Positions 43,226-53,169 are shown, counted from the stretch's first letter. The stretch is DNA of 64,000 nucleotides from Polaromonas sp. (GCA_030654695.1 JAURWY010000032.1:56028-120027), one strand, 5' to 3'. Numbers and translations: made by a program. Notes: generated by a model not told the origin, from the letters alone.

Positions 43226-45414
43226 GAGGACACCTGTATGAGTCGGGTTTTCAACATTTCAAATTCCTTGTCGCCGTCCATGGTTTTTCGGTTCGCTGAC
43301 AAGGCCATGGTCGCATGACTGGTGTTGGCTGCATCGTTGTCGTCGAGCGTGCTGGGGCGCGGCGAGAGCCAAACCCACAGTCTGCGCTCGCGCACATAGA
43401 GCATCGCAAAAATGCCCACAATCAGAAACGCGCAGCCCAGATAAACAATGTTTTTCCCAGGCGCGCGGGCTACTTGGAAAACACTGGCTTGGACTTGTGT
43501 GAAGTCCGTCAGGGCAAACGTCATGGGCGCCGGGTAGTGGTGCGCATCACTCAAGCTCAGCACGGCTTGCGCCATGAAGTTTTGTGTTTTTTCGTCGCGG
43601 GCCAAAGGCGGCAATCCGGCTTGCTCACGCGTCATGGCGACCAACTCAAACAGCACGCCGTTGAGGATCCGCACCAACACTTCCCCCGCCCGGCTGCGCT
43701 CGCCTTCCGGCACGTTGATTTCCATGAAATCCGAGATCGCTTGCAGACCCGCCACTGGCTTGCCAGTTTGAGCCGCGGCGGCAGCGGTGGGGCCGACCCG
43801 CGGGGCGATCGTTTCAGCGCCCGCGAACAATCCCAACGCGCGCGAGGCTGAGGCCGTGAGCTGAGCCGCCAAATCCGGACGGTCAGCGGCGATCGCTTGG
43901 CGCACATAGCGCCTGACCGCTTGGTCACGCTGGCGCCCATCGGCCAGCGCCGCACGGGTCGCCAAAAAGGTGTTCATGCTGCTTTCTGGGTCGGCAGGCA
44001 CGCGCAGATATTGAAAAGGATCAATCGGCGTTTCACGCACACCGAGCAAAAACACCGCAGTGCTGTCGGGGTTGTCGTCCATACGCACCGGCAGCATGTA
44101 ATTTTGGTATTCGCGCGCTTGACCGGCGCCGTCGCGCAGCTTGTAGCTGATGCTCGGCCCGACATTGCGCAATTCTTTGTTGGTGCGTGTTTTGTTGGCC
44201 GCGCCCAAGCGGCTGTCGATCGCTTGGCGCAGGTCGACTTTGCGCACATCCACGGCAGAACCCGGTGACCCGGCTTGAGACCCAGACGTACCAAAATTCT
44301 CAACATTGATGACGCGCAGCGCGGTGTATTCAAGTGTGAGTTTGTCAGCCCCGTTGCTGAGGTTGCTAGAGCTGCCAATCGTCCCCTGAATTTCAAATGG
44401 TTTGGTGGCCGCGTTCATCGGAACGGCCTTCAACGTGACGCTGGAGCCGCCGTCATCAAAGCTCGACTGGTAAATCTCGACACCCTTGTGACTGGCCGGG
44501 TGGTTCACCTCGACACGGGTCGGGATTTGCTCACCCGTTTCTTTGTCGTGAATCACGATGTCGCTGGCGAACAACTTGGGCATGCCGGTCGAGTAGTACT
44601 CGACGATGAACTTTTTCAGCTCAATCGAAAAAGGCAATTCTTGCAACAGCACGCCGCCGGGCTGGTTCAGCATCGCGACGCTTGACTGCGTCCCCTCGGC
44701 CACCAGCAAGTTGCCGCGAAAGGTCGGATTGGACACGCTCAAGCGGTGCTGTTGCGGAACGTCCGCGATCAGGCCGCCACCCGAAAAAACCACCTTGTCG
44801 TTGAACCACATCTGTGCTCGCACCATCAAGTCGCCGTCGAGCAGACCGCCGATGCAGACCAACACAATGGCGCTGTGCGCCGCGATATAGCCCAGCTTGT
44901 TGGCCGAGCCTTTTTTGGCCGCCACCATCCAGCCCGTGTCCCGTTGCTGGAGCTTGACCCGCCAGCCGCCCTGAACCAAGGTCTGGCCAATGCGCTGCGC
45001 AGCCACTTCCGGGGCTTCAGTCAGCGTGTTTTCAGCACGGTGCCCAAAAGCCTTCAGGCTCTGTTCGCGGAGATCTTCCTTGAACTGGTTCAACTCCGAA
45101 AAAATCTTCGGTGCGTTGCGGCTGATGCACAAGCTGGTGCTGATGACCAGAAAGGCCAGAATCAGCAAAAACCACCAGGCGCTGTAGACCGTATTCAGGC
45201 TGACCAGGCTGAAGACCTGCGCCCAGAAAGGTCCGAACTGGTTGACGTAATTGCTCAGCGGCTCCTGCTGCTTGAGCACGGTGCCAATGACCGAGGCGAT
45301 GCAGATGACGGTGAGCAACGAAATCGAAAACCGCATTGACGACAGCAGCTCGACGGTGCTGCGCCATGTGCGGGAACCAGTGTCAAGCTCAATGCCTTGG
45401 GTGGAAACAGTCAT
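43222..45414 (-). CDS. resB: System II cytochrome c maturation protein ResB
   Basis: About 730 residues from the ATG at 45414 (MTVSTQGI). Three N-terminal helices begin with ELLSSMRFSISLLTVICIAS and GTVLKQQEPLSNYVNQFG, followed by a large periplasmic domain and a C-terminal helix (IVYLGCAFLIVGIFAMLYV). ResB binds apocytochrome and works with CcsB. The first Cys-containing loop includes SLCISRNAPK. Overlapping stop/start with ccsB supports one operon. Confidence 0.95.
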   Translation of the reverse strand: MTVSTQGIELDTGSRTWRSTVELLSSMRFSISLLTVICIASVIGTVLKQQEPLSNYVNQFGPFWAQVFSLVSLNTVYSAWWFLLILAFLVISTSLCISRNAPKIFSELNQFKEDLREQSLKAFGHRAENTLTEAPEVAAQRIGQTLVQGGWRVKLQQRDTGWMVAAKKGSANKLGYIAAHSAIVLVCIGGLLDGDLMVRAQMWFNDKVVFSGGGLIADVPQQHRLSVSNPTFRGNLLVAEGTQSSVAMLNQPGGVLLQELPFSIELKKFIVEYYSTGMPKLFASDIVIHDKETGEQIPTRVEVNHPASHKGVEIYQSSFDDGGSSVTLKAVPMNAATKPFEIQGTIGSSSNLSNGADKLTLEYTALRVINVENFGTSGSQAGSPGSAVDVRKVDLRQAIDSRLGAANKTRTNKELRNVGPSISYKLRDGAGQAREYQNYMLPVRMDDNPDSTAVFLLGVRETPIDPFQYLRVPADPESSMNTFLATRAALADGRQRDQAVRRYVRQAIAADRPDLAAQLTASASRALGLFAGAETIAPRVGPTAAAAAQTGKPVAGLQAISDFMEINVPEGERSRAGEVLVRILNGVLFELVAMTREQAGLPPLARDEKTQNFMAQAVLSLSDAHHYPAPMTFALTDFTQVQASVFQVARAPGKNIVYLGCAFLIVGIFAMLYVRERRLWVWLSPRPSTLDDNDAANTSHATMALSANRKTMDGDKEFEMLKTRLIQVSS

Positions 45415-45484
45415 GCCAATAGAAGTGTGAAACGATAAGAAGCAATGAACAAAGGACACATCGTATGAAAAACGAAGCACCTGT

Positions 45485-45517
45485 AAAAAAGGCGGGCCTT
45501 TCTGAGAAAGACCCGCC
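45485..45517 (-). terminator. Rho-independent terminator after the cytochrome c4 gene
   Basis: GGCGGG-c-CTTTC / GAAAG-a-CCCGCC stem around a TGA loop, with a run of six A on the left that becomes a U-tract on the minus strand. It lies between the cytochrome c stop at 45583 and the resB start at 45414, so the two are separate transcripts. Confidence 0.9.
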
Positions 45518-45582
45518 CCTTTGTGACTGTTTTTTCAGCTCAGGGTTCCACGGAAAATGTCACCCGCTGAAAATGAGATGCC

Positions 45583-46218
45583 TTAGCGCAGACCCGCGAT
45601 GTAGTCTGCCAAAGCGCGGATTTCACGGTCGTTGAGCTTGGCCGCCACTTGGGTCATGGGCAGGCTGCTGGTGCGCACACCGTCACGGAAGGCGGTCAAT
45701 TGAGCTGCCGTGTAGTCTGCGTGCTGGCCACCCAGACGCGGGTACTGAGACGGATTGCCGGCACCGGTTGGGTTGTGGCAACCCGCACAAGCGGCAATTT
45801 GGCGATCAGACACGCCGCCACGGTAAATACGCTCACCGAGCACGACAAGGTCTTTGTCTTTGGCGAAACCGGGTTTCATCTTCTTTTCTGTCAGCCAGAA
45901 AGAAATGTTGGTCATGTCGGCGTCGCTGAGCTGCGAGGCAAAGCCTTGCATGATGGCGTTTTTGCGGGCGCCACTTTTAAACTCACGCAGTTGCTTGACC
46001 AGATACTCCGGGTGTTGCTGGGACAGCTTAGGGTAGGCCGGCACGCCCGAATTGCCGTCTGCAGCATGACAGGCCACGCACATGGCGGTGAACTTGGCTT
46101 CACCGCTGACGAGGTCAGGTTTGGTGACTGTGGCAGGGGCAGAACCCTCAGCAGCGAAAGACGAAACAGCTGGCACGACCATGAGGGCGGCGAGGACATA
46201 AGTAGCGAAGAGCTTCAT
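45583..46218 (-). CDS. Dihaem cytochrome c4
   Basis: 211 residues with a Sec signal (LAALMVVPAVSSFAAEG) and two haem c motifs, CVACH in AMCVACHAADGNSG and CAGCH in IAACAGCHNPTGAGN, each with a following Met ligand candidate. Tandem class I domains of about 90 residues fit cytochrome c4, a periplasmic electron carrier to terminal oxidases. It is divergent from engB; the adjacent resB/ccsB genes would mature it. Confidence 0.93.
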   Translation of the reverse strand: MKLFATYVLAALMVVPAVSSFAAEGSAPATVTKPDLVSGEAKFTAMCVACHAADGNSGVPAYPKLSQQHPEYLVKQLREFKSGARKNAIMQGFASQLSDADMTNISFWLTEKKMKPGFAKDKDLVVLGERIYRGGVSDRQIAACAGCHNPTGAGNPSQYPRLGGQHADYTAAQLTAFRDGVRTSSLPMTQVAAKLNDREIRALADYIAGLR

Positions 46219-46406
46219 ATCGGGGCGTTTTAATTAGGGGGCACAACAAAACTGATAGCTTCTGATTTTACAATGGCTTCGCCCCGCAGAACCGGGCCTT
46301 TGTTCCAAGCGACGCTGAATCTCTTGTCTTTCAGAGCCATCAACAGACTATTTCAGGCGAAATGACCGGGATATTTGGTGGTTCAGCCCTTCACCGAAAT
46401 TTGCCT

Positions 46407-47117
46407 ATGACCTCCCCCGCTGCTTCTTCCCCCTCCGCGGGTCTGCCCATCGATCTTGAAAAAATCGCCATGGGTTGGATGCACACGGCTAAATTTTTGA
46501 CGACCGCGCCTGAGTTGCATCATCTGCCGGCGCTCGATTACCCCGAAATTGCTTTTGTCGGCCGATCCAACGCTGGTAAATCGACCTGCATCAACACCTT
46601 GACGCAGCAGCACCGGCTGGCGTTTGCCTCGAAAACGCCGGGCAGGACGCAGAGCATCAACTTGTTTTCGTTGGGCAAACAAGGCATCACCGATGCCGTG
46701 CTGGCCGACTTGCCAGGTTACGGCTATGCGGCCGTACCCAAAGCGGCCAAGTACCGCTGGCAACAAGTGATGGCCAACTATTTGCAAACCCGCCGTAACC
46801 TCACCGGCATTGTGTTGCTGTGCGATCCGCGGCTCGGCTTGACCGAACTCGATGAGGTCTTGCTAGACGTGGTACGACCCCGCGTGGCCGAAGGCTTGAA
46901 GTTTTTGGTGCTGTTGACCAAGTCAGACAAACTCAATAAAACCGAAGCCGCCAAGGTGCTGTCGATTGTGAAGTTGCAAGCTGGCGGCGGCGATGTGAAG
47001 CTCTTTTCAGCCCTCAAGCGCAAAGGCGTCGATGAAGTCGCCGTCCATTTGTGGAACTGGGCGCACCCCGAAGGCTTGCCAAGTGCCGTCGCTCAGCCTG
47101 AGCAGCCAGCTCAGTAA
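46407..47117 (+). CDS. engB: Ribosome-biogenesis GTPase EngB (YihA/YsxC)
   Basis: 236 residues from the ATG at 46407 (MTSPAASS); an upstream frame to 46362 exists. GTPase motifs: G1 FVGRSNAGKSTCIN, G2 region TPGRTQSINLF, G3 DLPGYGYA, G4 TKSDKLNK. EngB helps late 50S ribosome assembly and is usually essential. Only the tail overlaps the convergent LpxL gene by 7 bp. Confidence 0.96.
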   Translation: MTSPAASSPSAGLPIDLEKIAMGWMHTAKFLTTAPELHHLPALDYPEIAFVGRSNAGKSTCINTLTQQHRLAFASKTPGRTQSINLFSLGKQGITDAVLADLPGYGYAAVPKAAKYRWQQVMANYLQTRRNLTGIVLLCDPRLGLTELDEVLLDVVRPRVAEGLKFLVLLTKSDKLNKTEAAKVLSIVKLQAGGGDVKLFSALKRKGVDEVAVHLWNWAHPEGLPSAVAQPEQPAQ

Positions 47118-48004
47118 ACCGATGGCGAGCCTTCGGGCCGGGTCTTGAAGCGCTTGTGGACCCAGTAATACTGCGCCGGCATGGTCCTGATGAAGCCCTC
47201 CAGATGATGGTTCACCAAGGCCGTGTCAGCCTCGATATTGCCGGTGGGATAGTTCTCCCAAGCCGGCATCACCTCGACGCCATAACCTGTGGGCGTGAGC
47301 CGCGGCACCACTGAAATCACCTTGGCACGGCCCAACCGGGCAAAACGTGGAATCGACGGCACGGTGGCGGTCGGCACGCCAAAAAAGGGCACGAACACCG
47401 TACCCTCAGAACTGAAGTCCATGTCCGGCAACAAATAAAGCACTTCGCCTGAGCGCAAAGCATTGATGTTGGACTTGACACCCTCGCTGCGTAAAAACAA
47501 CCTGACCCGGCCAAAACGCAGGCGCCCGGCCTTGATCCACTGGTCCAGCAGCGGGTTGCTCTGCTCCGAGTAGATCGATGTGAAATCGCGGTCAATGTTC
47601 ATATTGATCGCGGTGGCGCCAGCGTCCAAGCCATAAAAGTGTGGACTGAAAACAATCGTCGGCGCATGGCCGTCGAACTCCTGCAAAGCGCCGTGCAGAT
47701 GCAGGCGCTTTGCCAACACGTCAGGGCGACCGTGCCAGAGCCAGCTGCGGTCCAACCAAGTCTGAGCAAAACAAACAAACGATTGCCGCGCCAAGGTGTC
47801 GCGCTCAGCGTCGCTGAGCTCAGGAAAACACAGGGCCAAATTCGTCAGCACCACACGCCGACGCGGCACCACCACCCAGTACAACAACCAGCCCAGCCCA
47901 GCACCCAAAGCGCGCAACACCGGCAACGGAAAGTGGGCGAGCAAGCGCATGAAAGCAATGCCAACGCGGGTGGCCAAAGAGCTGAAAAATAAACCGACCG
48001 TCAT
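47111..48004 (-). CDS. Lipid A acyltransferase LpxL/HtrB family (copy 1)
   Basis: 297 residues from the ATG at 48004. One N-terminal membrane helix, then the catalytic H-x4-D motif in FSPHFYGLDAGAT, plus SNPLLDQWIKAGRLRFGRV and LLPDMDFSSEGTVFVPFFG. It adds a secondary acyl chain to Kdo-lipid A at the inner membrane. It follows the second acyltransferase with a near-overlap (stop at 48007), so both are in one operon. Acyl length not readable. Confidence 0.9.
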   Translation of the reverse strand: MTVGLFFSSLATRVGIAFMRLLAHFPLPVLRALGAGLGWLLYWVVVPRRRVVLTNLALCFPELSDAERDTLARQSFVCFAQTWLDRSWLWHGRPDVLAKRLHLHGALQEFDGHAPTIVFSPHFYGLDAGATAINMNIDRDFTSIYSEQSNPLLDQWIKAGRLRFGRVRLFLRSEGVKSNINALRSGEVLYLLPDMDFSSEGTVFVPFFGVPTATVPSIPRFARLGRAKVISVVPRLTPTGYGVEVMPAWENYPTGNIEADTALVNHHLEGFIRTMPAQYYWVHKRFKTRPEGSPSVY

Positions 48005-48006
48005 AC

Positions 48007-48921
48007 TCACTTTTTATTCTTTTGTGGCGGCGCATTATCCTCGGCCGACGCGACAGAAGTGACCGCTGCAGGTGTCGCGATTTCGCGCCGCGGCGTTTTG
48101 TAGCGCGCATAGCCCCACAAATACTGACCGGGCTGGCTCAAGACCAGCGCCTCGATGGCCTGATTGACGAGGCTCACCGCCTGCGGCAAGTCAGGCGGTG
48201 GCGTGGTGTTAAGGCCGGCGACCGGCGGCAAAATCTCCAACGAATAACCTTGGCCGCGCGACAAGCGCAAGGTGCGCACCGGCAACATGACTGCGCCACT
48301 TTGCAGCGCCAGACGCGCCGCCAAGGTCATGGTGTAGGCCGGCTTGCCAAAAAAAGACGCCCACAGACCCAGCCCCTCAGGCGGCACCTGGTCGGTCAAC
48401 AAGGCCACCGCGCCGTTGGCTTTGAGGGCTCGGTGCATTTGCCGAATACCGCTCAAATTAGCGGGCACCGCCAGCAGACCTGGCCGAAGGCGGCTGGACT
48501 GCATCAAACGCGCCAACCACGCTTGTCGTGCAGGCCGATACATGGCGGTCACCGGCCCATAGAGTTCGGCTAACGCTTGCGGCGCCAACTCAAAACTGCC
48601 GGCGTGCGGTGCAAAAAATAGCACGCCATGACCTGCCGCAAAAGCTGCTTCAGCATGGGCTTGACCGCTGACTTTTACAAGGTCCAAGCAAGATTGATCG
48701 TGCGGGCGCATCCACAGCTTGGGCAGTTCAGCGACAAAGCGGCCGGCTTCGGCGATGGCCGGTTTGGCCACCTCAAAAGGCAAGCCTGCCTGCGCCACGT
48801 TGGCCCTGAAAGTGGCGCGGTAACGCGGGCTCAAACACCACACGGCCCACCCCATGGCGGCGCCCAAGGCGTGCAATACCCGCAAAGGCCAATGGGAGAA
48901 GAAACGAAACAACAAAAACAT
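48007..48921 (-). CDS. Lipid A acyltransferase LpxL/HtrB family (copy 2)
   Basis: 304 residues with the H-x4-E variant of the acyltransferase motif in FAPHAGSFELAPQAL, then MYRPARQAWLARLMQSSR and LLTDQVPPEGLGLWASFFGK. The C-terminal tail is Lys-rich. Together with copy 1 it would give the two secondary acyl chains of a hexa-acyl lipid A. The H-x4-E form is common in Burkholderiales LpxL homologues. Divergent from metK by 138 bp. Confidence 0.9.
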   Translation of the reverse strand: MFLLFRFFSHWPLRVLHALGAAMGWAVWCLSPRYRATFRANVAQAGLPFEVAKPAIAEAGRFVAELPKLWMRPHDQSCLDLVKVSGQAHAEAAFAAGHGVLFFAPHAGSFELAPQALAELYGPVTAMYRPARQAWLARLMQSSRLRPGLLAVPANLSGIRQMHRALKANGAVALLTDQVPPEGLGLWASFFGKPAYTMTLAARLALQSGAVMLPVRTLRLSRGQGYSLEILPPVAGLNTTPPPDLPQAVSLVNQAIEALVLSQPGQYLWGYARYKTPRREIATPAAVTSVASAEDNAPPQKNKK

Positions 48922-49001
48922 CAGGCAGCTTTATCTTTATACTTATCAGGTCGCCGAGTTACAGAACAACTTGCAGGGCGACGTTAAACATCTCTGCTAA
49001 A

Positions 49002-49032
49002 GCGTTCGCCGAGGCATTCCAGCCGGCAACGC
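49002..49032 (+). promoter_or_regulatory. Hairpin in the metK leader
   Basis: GCGTT (49002-49006) pairs with AACGC (49028-49032) and GCCG (49008-49011) with CGGC (49024-49027), with one bulged C and a 12-nt loop. It ends 27 nt before the metK ATG. I could not match it to a known SAM or SAH riboswitch consensus. It may be a leader regulatory hairpin or coincidence. Confidence 0.3.
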
Positions 49033-49059
49033 GCCGACTAATCTCATGGAGTGTACGCA

Positions 49060-50244
49060 ATGGCGAACGATTTTCTTTTCACATCCGAATCCGTCTCTGA
49101 GGGCCACCCCGACAAGGTTGCCGACCAAATTTCAGACGCTATTCTCGACGCGATTTTCAAACAAGACCCGCTGTCCCGCGTCGCCGCAGAGACGCTGACC
49201 AACACCGGCCTCGTCGTGCTGGCCGGCGAGATCACCACCAACGCGCATGTCGACTACATCCAAGTGGCGCGCGACACCATCAAGCGCATTGGCTACGACA
49301 ACACCGAGTACGGCATTGACTACAAAGGCTGCGCCGTGCTGGTCGCCTACGACAAGCAAAGCAACGACATCGCCCAAGGCGTTGACCACGCCAGCGACGA
49401 CCACCTGAACACTGGCGCCGGCGACCAAGGCCTGATGTTTGGCTTCGCCTGCAGCGAGACCACCGAACTCATGCCCGCACCGATTTATTACGCGCACCGC
49501 TTGGTCGAGCGGCAGGCCCAGCTGCGCAAAGACGGCCGCCTGCCCTTCTTGCGGCCTGACGCCAAAAGCCAGGTCACCATGCGCTATGTCGACGGCAAGC
49601 CGCACAGCATTGACACCGTTGTCTTGTCCAGCCAGCACAGCCCCGAGATGAGCGACGGCAGCAAAATGAAGCCAGCCTTCATCGAAGCGGTAATCGAAGA
49701 CATCATCAAGCAGGTGCTGCCCAAAGAATGGCTCAAGGACACCAAGTACTTGGTCAACCCGACCGGGCGTTTCGTCATTGGCGGCCCGCAAGGCGATTGC
49801 GGTCTGACAGGTCGAAAAATCATTGTCGACACCTACGGCGGCGCTTGCCCGCACGGCGGCGGCGCATTCTCCGGCAAAGACCCTACAAAGGTGGATCGCT
49901 CTGCGGCCTACGCGGCGCGTTACGTGGCCAAAAACATTGTTGCGGCCGGACTGGCCACCCGCTGCCAGATTCAGGTGGCTTACGCGATTGGTGTGGCGCG
50001 CCCGATGAACATCACGGTGAACACCGAAGGCACAGGCGTTATTTCGGATGAAAAAATTGCCGCCTTGGTCAATGAACACTTTGACCTTCGCCCGAAAGGC
50101 ATCATCCAGATGCTCGATCTGCTGCGTCCGATCTATGAGAAAACCGCCGCTTACGGCCACTTCGGCCGTGATGAACCAGAGTTCACCTGGGAGCGGACGG
50201 ACAAGGCCGCCTTGCTACGCAATGAAGCTGGCCTGAAAGGCTAA
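49060..50244 (+). CDS. metK: S-adenosylmethionine synthetase
   Basis: 394 residues from the ATG at 49060 ([19 protein letters not shown]); a GTG at 49051 is upstream. Motifs: [27 protein letters not shown], the nucleotide region [20 protein letters not shown] and [17 protein letters not shown]. It makes SAM from ATP and methionine as a cytoplasmic tetramer. A strong terminator follows 16 bp after the stop. Confidence 0.98.
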   Translation: MANDFLFTSESVSEGHPDKVADQISDAILDAIFKQDPLSRVAAETLTNTGLVVLAGEITTNAHVDYIQVARDTIKRIGYDNTEYGIDYKGCAVLVAYDKQSNDIAQGVDHASDDHLNTGAGDQGLMFGFACSETTELMPAPIYYAHRLVERQAQLRKDGRLPFLRPDAKSQVTMRYVDGKPHSIDTVVLSSQHSPEMSDGSKMKPAFIEAVIEDIIKQVLPKEWLKDTKYLVNPTGRFVIGGPQGDCGLTGRKIIVDTYGGACPHGGGAFSGKDPTKVDRSAAYAARYVAKNIVAAGLATRCQIQVAYAIGVARPMNITVNTEGTGVISDEKIAALVNEHFDLRPKGIIQMLDLLRPIYEKTAAYGHFGRDEPEFTWERTDKAALLRNEAGLKG

Positions 50245-50260
50245 ACGTCCCCGCTCATCA

Positions 50261-50295
50261 AAAAAAACCGCCCAGTGAACTGAGGCGGTTTTTTT
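50261..50295. terminator. Bidirectional terminator between metK and the Bug receptor
   Basis: ACCGCC (50267-50272) pairs with GGCGGT (50284-50289), extended by the A-run and T-run on either side and an inner CAG/CTG pair. It serves metK on the plus strand and the convergent Bug gene on the minus strand. Confidence 0.92.
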
Positions 50296-50326
50296 GATGG
50301 CGCTGGAAAAGATCTTGCCCGCAGTA

Positions 50327-51337
50327 TCACTCCAGTTCAATCCGCCTGTCAGCCACGACCCGGCGTAAGTTCTGGATGTCTCTCTCAACCCTGGCCTTGA
50401 ACTCGGCTGGCGTACTGGCCTGCGGCTGACCGCCCCAATCGGTCAGTTTTTGTTTGACCTCGGGTGACTCAATCACGGCTTTGAGTTCGCGCTGCAGTCT
50501 GGCGATGATGGCCGGCGGCGTTCCAGGCGGCGCTGCAATGCCGAGCCAAGACTCAAACACCAGCGTCGGGTAGGTGTCTGCCACATTGGGCACGCCAAAC
50601 ATATTGCTCTGTCCTTTGGTCGAGGTGACGGCCAAGCCCCGCAATCGCTTGTCCTTGAGCAAGGGCGCGGTGCCGGTCATGGTGTCGATCATCACATCGA
50701 CCCGTCCGGCCAACAGCTCGGTCAACGCGGCATTGCCGCCCTTGAAGGGCACGTGCACCGCACTGCCACCGCCTTCAGCCATGATCCATTCGCCCACCAA
50801 ATGCATGGCCGTGCCGACGCCCACCGAGGTGTAGGTGTAACGCCCCGGCTCGGCTTTGGCGCGCTGCATGAAATCTGGAAACGAGCGAATCGGCGAATCT
50901 GGCTTGACCGACAGCGCCAGCGGATAGGTGGTGATGGTCGAGACCCAAGCGAAGTCGTTCACCGGGTCAAACGGCAGCGACTTCTTCATGGCCGCATTGC
51001 TAGCGTGGCCGCTGGGCAACAAGACCAGCGTGTAGCCATCGGGCGTCGCCTTCGCCGCCATGTCAGCCGCGATATTGCCACCTGCGCCCGGTTTGTTGTC
51101 CACCATCACTGTTTGGCCCAGACGATCACCCAGCGGTTTGGCGACCAGACGTGCCACCACATCACTGCCGCCGCCGGGTGCAAAACCCAGCAGCAGGCGG
51201 ATGGGTTTGTTGGGGTAGCCGTCTTGCGCTGCCGCCGGTGTGGCGTAAGCCACTAAACCGGTGAACGCTGCAAACACCGCCAAAGCAAAGCCCGCATTAG
51301 CCCGCCGATCCGTCGCCGTCAGAAATTGTTTAAACAT
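50327..51337 (-). CDS. Bug-family periplasmic solute receptor (TctC type), copy 1
   Basis: 336 residues from the ATG at 51337, with AGGAGG at 51345-51350. Signal peptide ending ATPAAAQDG, then the Bug hallmarks YPNKPIRLLLGFAPGGGSD and VVDNKPGAGGNIAADMAAKA, and YPLALSVKPDSP. Bug proteins bind carboxylates, amino acids or aromatic acids in the periplasm, and are greatly expanded in Burkholderiales, often without a TctAB permease beside them, as here. Ligand unknown; the adjacent catabolic cluster suggests an aromatic acid (inference). Confidence 0.94.
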   Translation of the reverse strand: MFKQFLTATDRRANAGFALAVFAAFTGLVAYATPAAAQDGYPNKPIRLLLGFAPGGGSDVVARLVAKPLGDRLGQTVMVDNKPGAGGNIAADMAAKATPDGYTLVLLPSGHASNAAMKKSLPFDPVNDFAWVSTITTYPLALSVKPDSPIRSFPDFMQRAKAEPGRYTYTSVGVGTAMHLVGEWIMAEGGGSAVHVPFKGGNAALTELLAGRVDVMIDTMTGTAPLLKDKRLRGLAVTSTKGQSNMFGVPNVADTYPTLVFESWLGIAAPPGTPPAIIARLQRELKAVIESPEVKQKLTDWGGQPQASTPAEFKARVERDIQNLRRVVADRRIELE

Positions 51338-51424
51338 TTTGGAGCCTCCTAAATCGTTGCGACATTGTTGGTTCCGCGTCACTCGGATTCCATAGCGTTT
51401 AACCCTGAGTGGCCGCGCACAACA

Positions 51425-52417
51425 TCAATCCAGCTTGATGCCGGCTTGGCGCACCACCTGCCCCCACTTGGCAGAGTCGGCCTTGATGAAAGCGGCAAAC
51501 TCGGCTGGCGTGGTGGCCTTGAGTTCGCCACCGTATTGACGCCATTTTTCAGCCAGCACTGGGTTCTGGGTCGCCTTCTGCATGGCGGCGCTGAGTTTTT
51601 CCAAAATCGCTGCCGGTGTGCCCGCAGGGGCCAGCAAACCTTGCCACGCCAAGGGCGCGTAATCCTGCAAGCCCGCCTCCGCAAACGTGGGCACATCAGG
51701 AAAGGCGGGGTGACGGGATTTGCCCGTGATAGCCAACAGCTTGAGCTTGCCCGCGCGAATATTGCCCGCAGCTGCCGGCAAACCGTCGAACATGATGTTC
51801 ATCTGCCCAGCCAGCAGGTCGCCGTAAGGGCTGCTGGTGTTGTACGGCACAAACTTAAGCTTGGTTCCAGAACCAGCACCAAACCACTCACCTGACAGGT
51901 GTGAATAGCTGCCAATGCCTTGTGTGGCCACGGTCACACTGTCCGGCTGTGCCTTGGCTTGAGCGATGAGCTCTTGCACCGTCTTGAATGAAGTTCCAGG
52001 GTGGGCAATCAGTCCTGTGTTGAGCACGCCCAGCAAGCTGATAGGTGCGAAATCCCGCTCCGCATTGAACGGTAGCTTGGTATACATGTGCGGCAACACC
52101 GCCATCGACGTGGTGGTTCCCACCAGCAGCGTGTAGCCGTCCGGAGCTGCCTTGGCCACGAGATCGGTACCGATGATGGAAGAAGCGCCGGGGCGGTTTT
52201 CCACGATCACCGTCTGACCCAGAATTTTGGTCAGTTCAGTGGCGATTTCTCGTGCATTGGCATCAGGACCGGAACCGGCTGGAAAAGGTGCCACCAGCCG
52301 GATCGGCTTGGTCGGGTAACTTTGCGCCTGAACGACTGTAGCGCCCGTCACAGCCAAAAGGGCGAGGCTGATCGCCGCCAAACAGGCGCGTCGGCTGAAG
52401 GGATTAAATTTGCTCAT
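51425..52417 (-). CDS. Bug-family periplasmic solute receptor (TctC type), copy 2
   Basis: 330 residues: signal peptide ending VVQAQS, then YPTKPIRLVAPFPAGSGPDA, VIVENRPGASSIIGTDLVAKA and the C-terminal AFIKADSAKWGQVVRQAGI. It is 87 bp upstream of copy 1 on the same strand; the copies are clearly different sequences rather than a recent duplication. Divergent from the catabolic operon at 52591 across 173 bp, which should hold the IclR-regulated promoters (inference). Confidence 0.94.
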   Translation of the reverse strand: MSKFNPFSRRACLAAISLALLAVTGATVVQAQSYPTKPIRLVAPFPAGSGPDANAREIATELTKILGQTVIVENRPGASSIIGTDLVAKAAPDGYTLLVGTTTSMAVLPHMYTKLPFNAERDFAPISLLGVLNTGLIAHPGTSFKTVQELIAQAKAQPDSVTVATQGIGSYSHLSGEWFGAGSGTKLKFVPYNTSSPYGDLLAGQMNIMFDGLPAAAGNIRAGKLKLLAITGKSRHPAFPDVPTFAEAGLQDYAPLAWQGLLAPAGTPAAILEKLSAAMQKATQNPVLAEKWRQYGGELKATTPAEFAAFIKADSAKWGQVVRQAGIKLD

Positions 52418-52590
52418 TTTTGTGTCTCCTGATGTGGATTAAATTCAGCTTGGCAATCGATCTGATTTGCCCGCACCGCATTCTTCGATAAATTAATCAA
52501 ATTGTCAAATTATAAGAATTGAAGCATAATTTGTAAAAATAAATACGACATGGCTCGTTCAATTTTCATTTCACACCACCAGAGACATTC

Positions 52591-53166
52591 ATGACCCAAC
52601 CCACACCCAGCTTGCGCCAGCGCGACTCACTGGTCTTCAGCCACATGGGCTTTTATGTGCGCGATCTCGAGCGTATGGCGCGCTTTTACCAAGACGTGAT
52701 GTGCTTCACCGAAACGGATCGGGGCGACTTGGGCAAGGTGCAACTGGTGTTTCTCAGTCGTGATCCGTCGGAGCACCATCAGATCGTGCTGGCAACAGGC
52801 CGGCCGGCAGACCTGAACTTCAACGTCATCAACCAAATCTCACTGCGGGTGCCGGATCTGGCCACGCTGCGACTGATGCGCGACCGCGTTGCCGCCGATG
52901 CAGACGTCACCGAGCTGCTCTGCGCCACCCATGGCAATGCCGTGTCGATTTATTTCCGCGACCCTGAAGGCAACCGACTCGAGGTCTTCATGGACTCGCC
53001 GTGGTATTGCGAACAACCCTTGCGTGAAGCCATCGACCTGGACCAGGCCGACGATGTCATTCTGGCGCGCGCCGAAGCCATTGCCCGCAGCCGGCCTAGG
53101 TTCCAGTTGCGTTCTGTCTGGCAGGCCGAGATGGCGCGCCGCATGGGCTACAGCGTGGAGGCCTGA
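52591..53166 (+). CDS. VOC-family dioxygenase/glyoxalase-like protein
   Basis: 191 residues with two beta-alpha-beta modules. Candidate metal ligands are the His in VFSHMGFYVRD, the His pair in SEHHQIVLATG and the Glu in GNRLEVFMDSPWY, the H-H-E pattern of extradiol dioxygenases and related VOC enzymes. The single-domain size and the neighbouring flavin hydroxylase suggest ring cleavage of a hydroxylated aromatic. The C-terminal 45 residues are helical. First gene of the operon. Confidence 0.82.
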   Translation: MTQPTPSLRQRDSLVFSHMGFYVRDLERMARFYQDVMCFTETDRGDLGKVQLVFLSRDPSEHHQIVLATGRPADLNFNVINQISLRVPDLATLRLMRDRVAADADVTELLCATHGNAVSIYFRDPEGNRLEVFMDSPWYCEQPLREAIDLDQADDVILARAEAIARSRPRFQLRSVWQAEMARRMGYSVEA

Positions 53167-53169
53167 GCC

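Noticed and set aside
49005..49040. SAH riboswitch-like CCGAGG and AACGC bases before metK
   Set aside because: The remaining conserved parts of the SAH riboswitch, in particular the CCAGGCUCGG segment, are absent.
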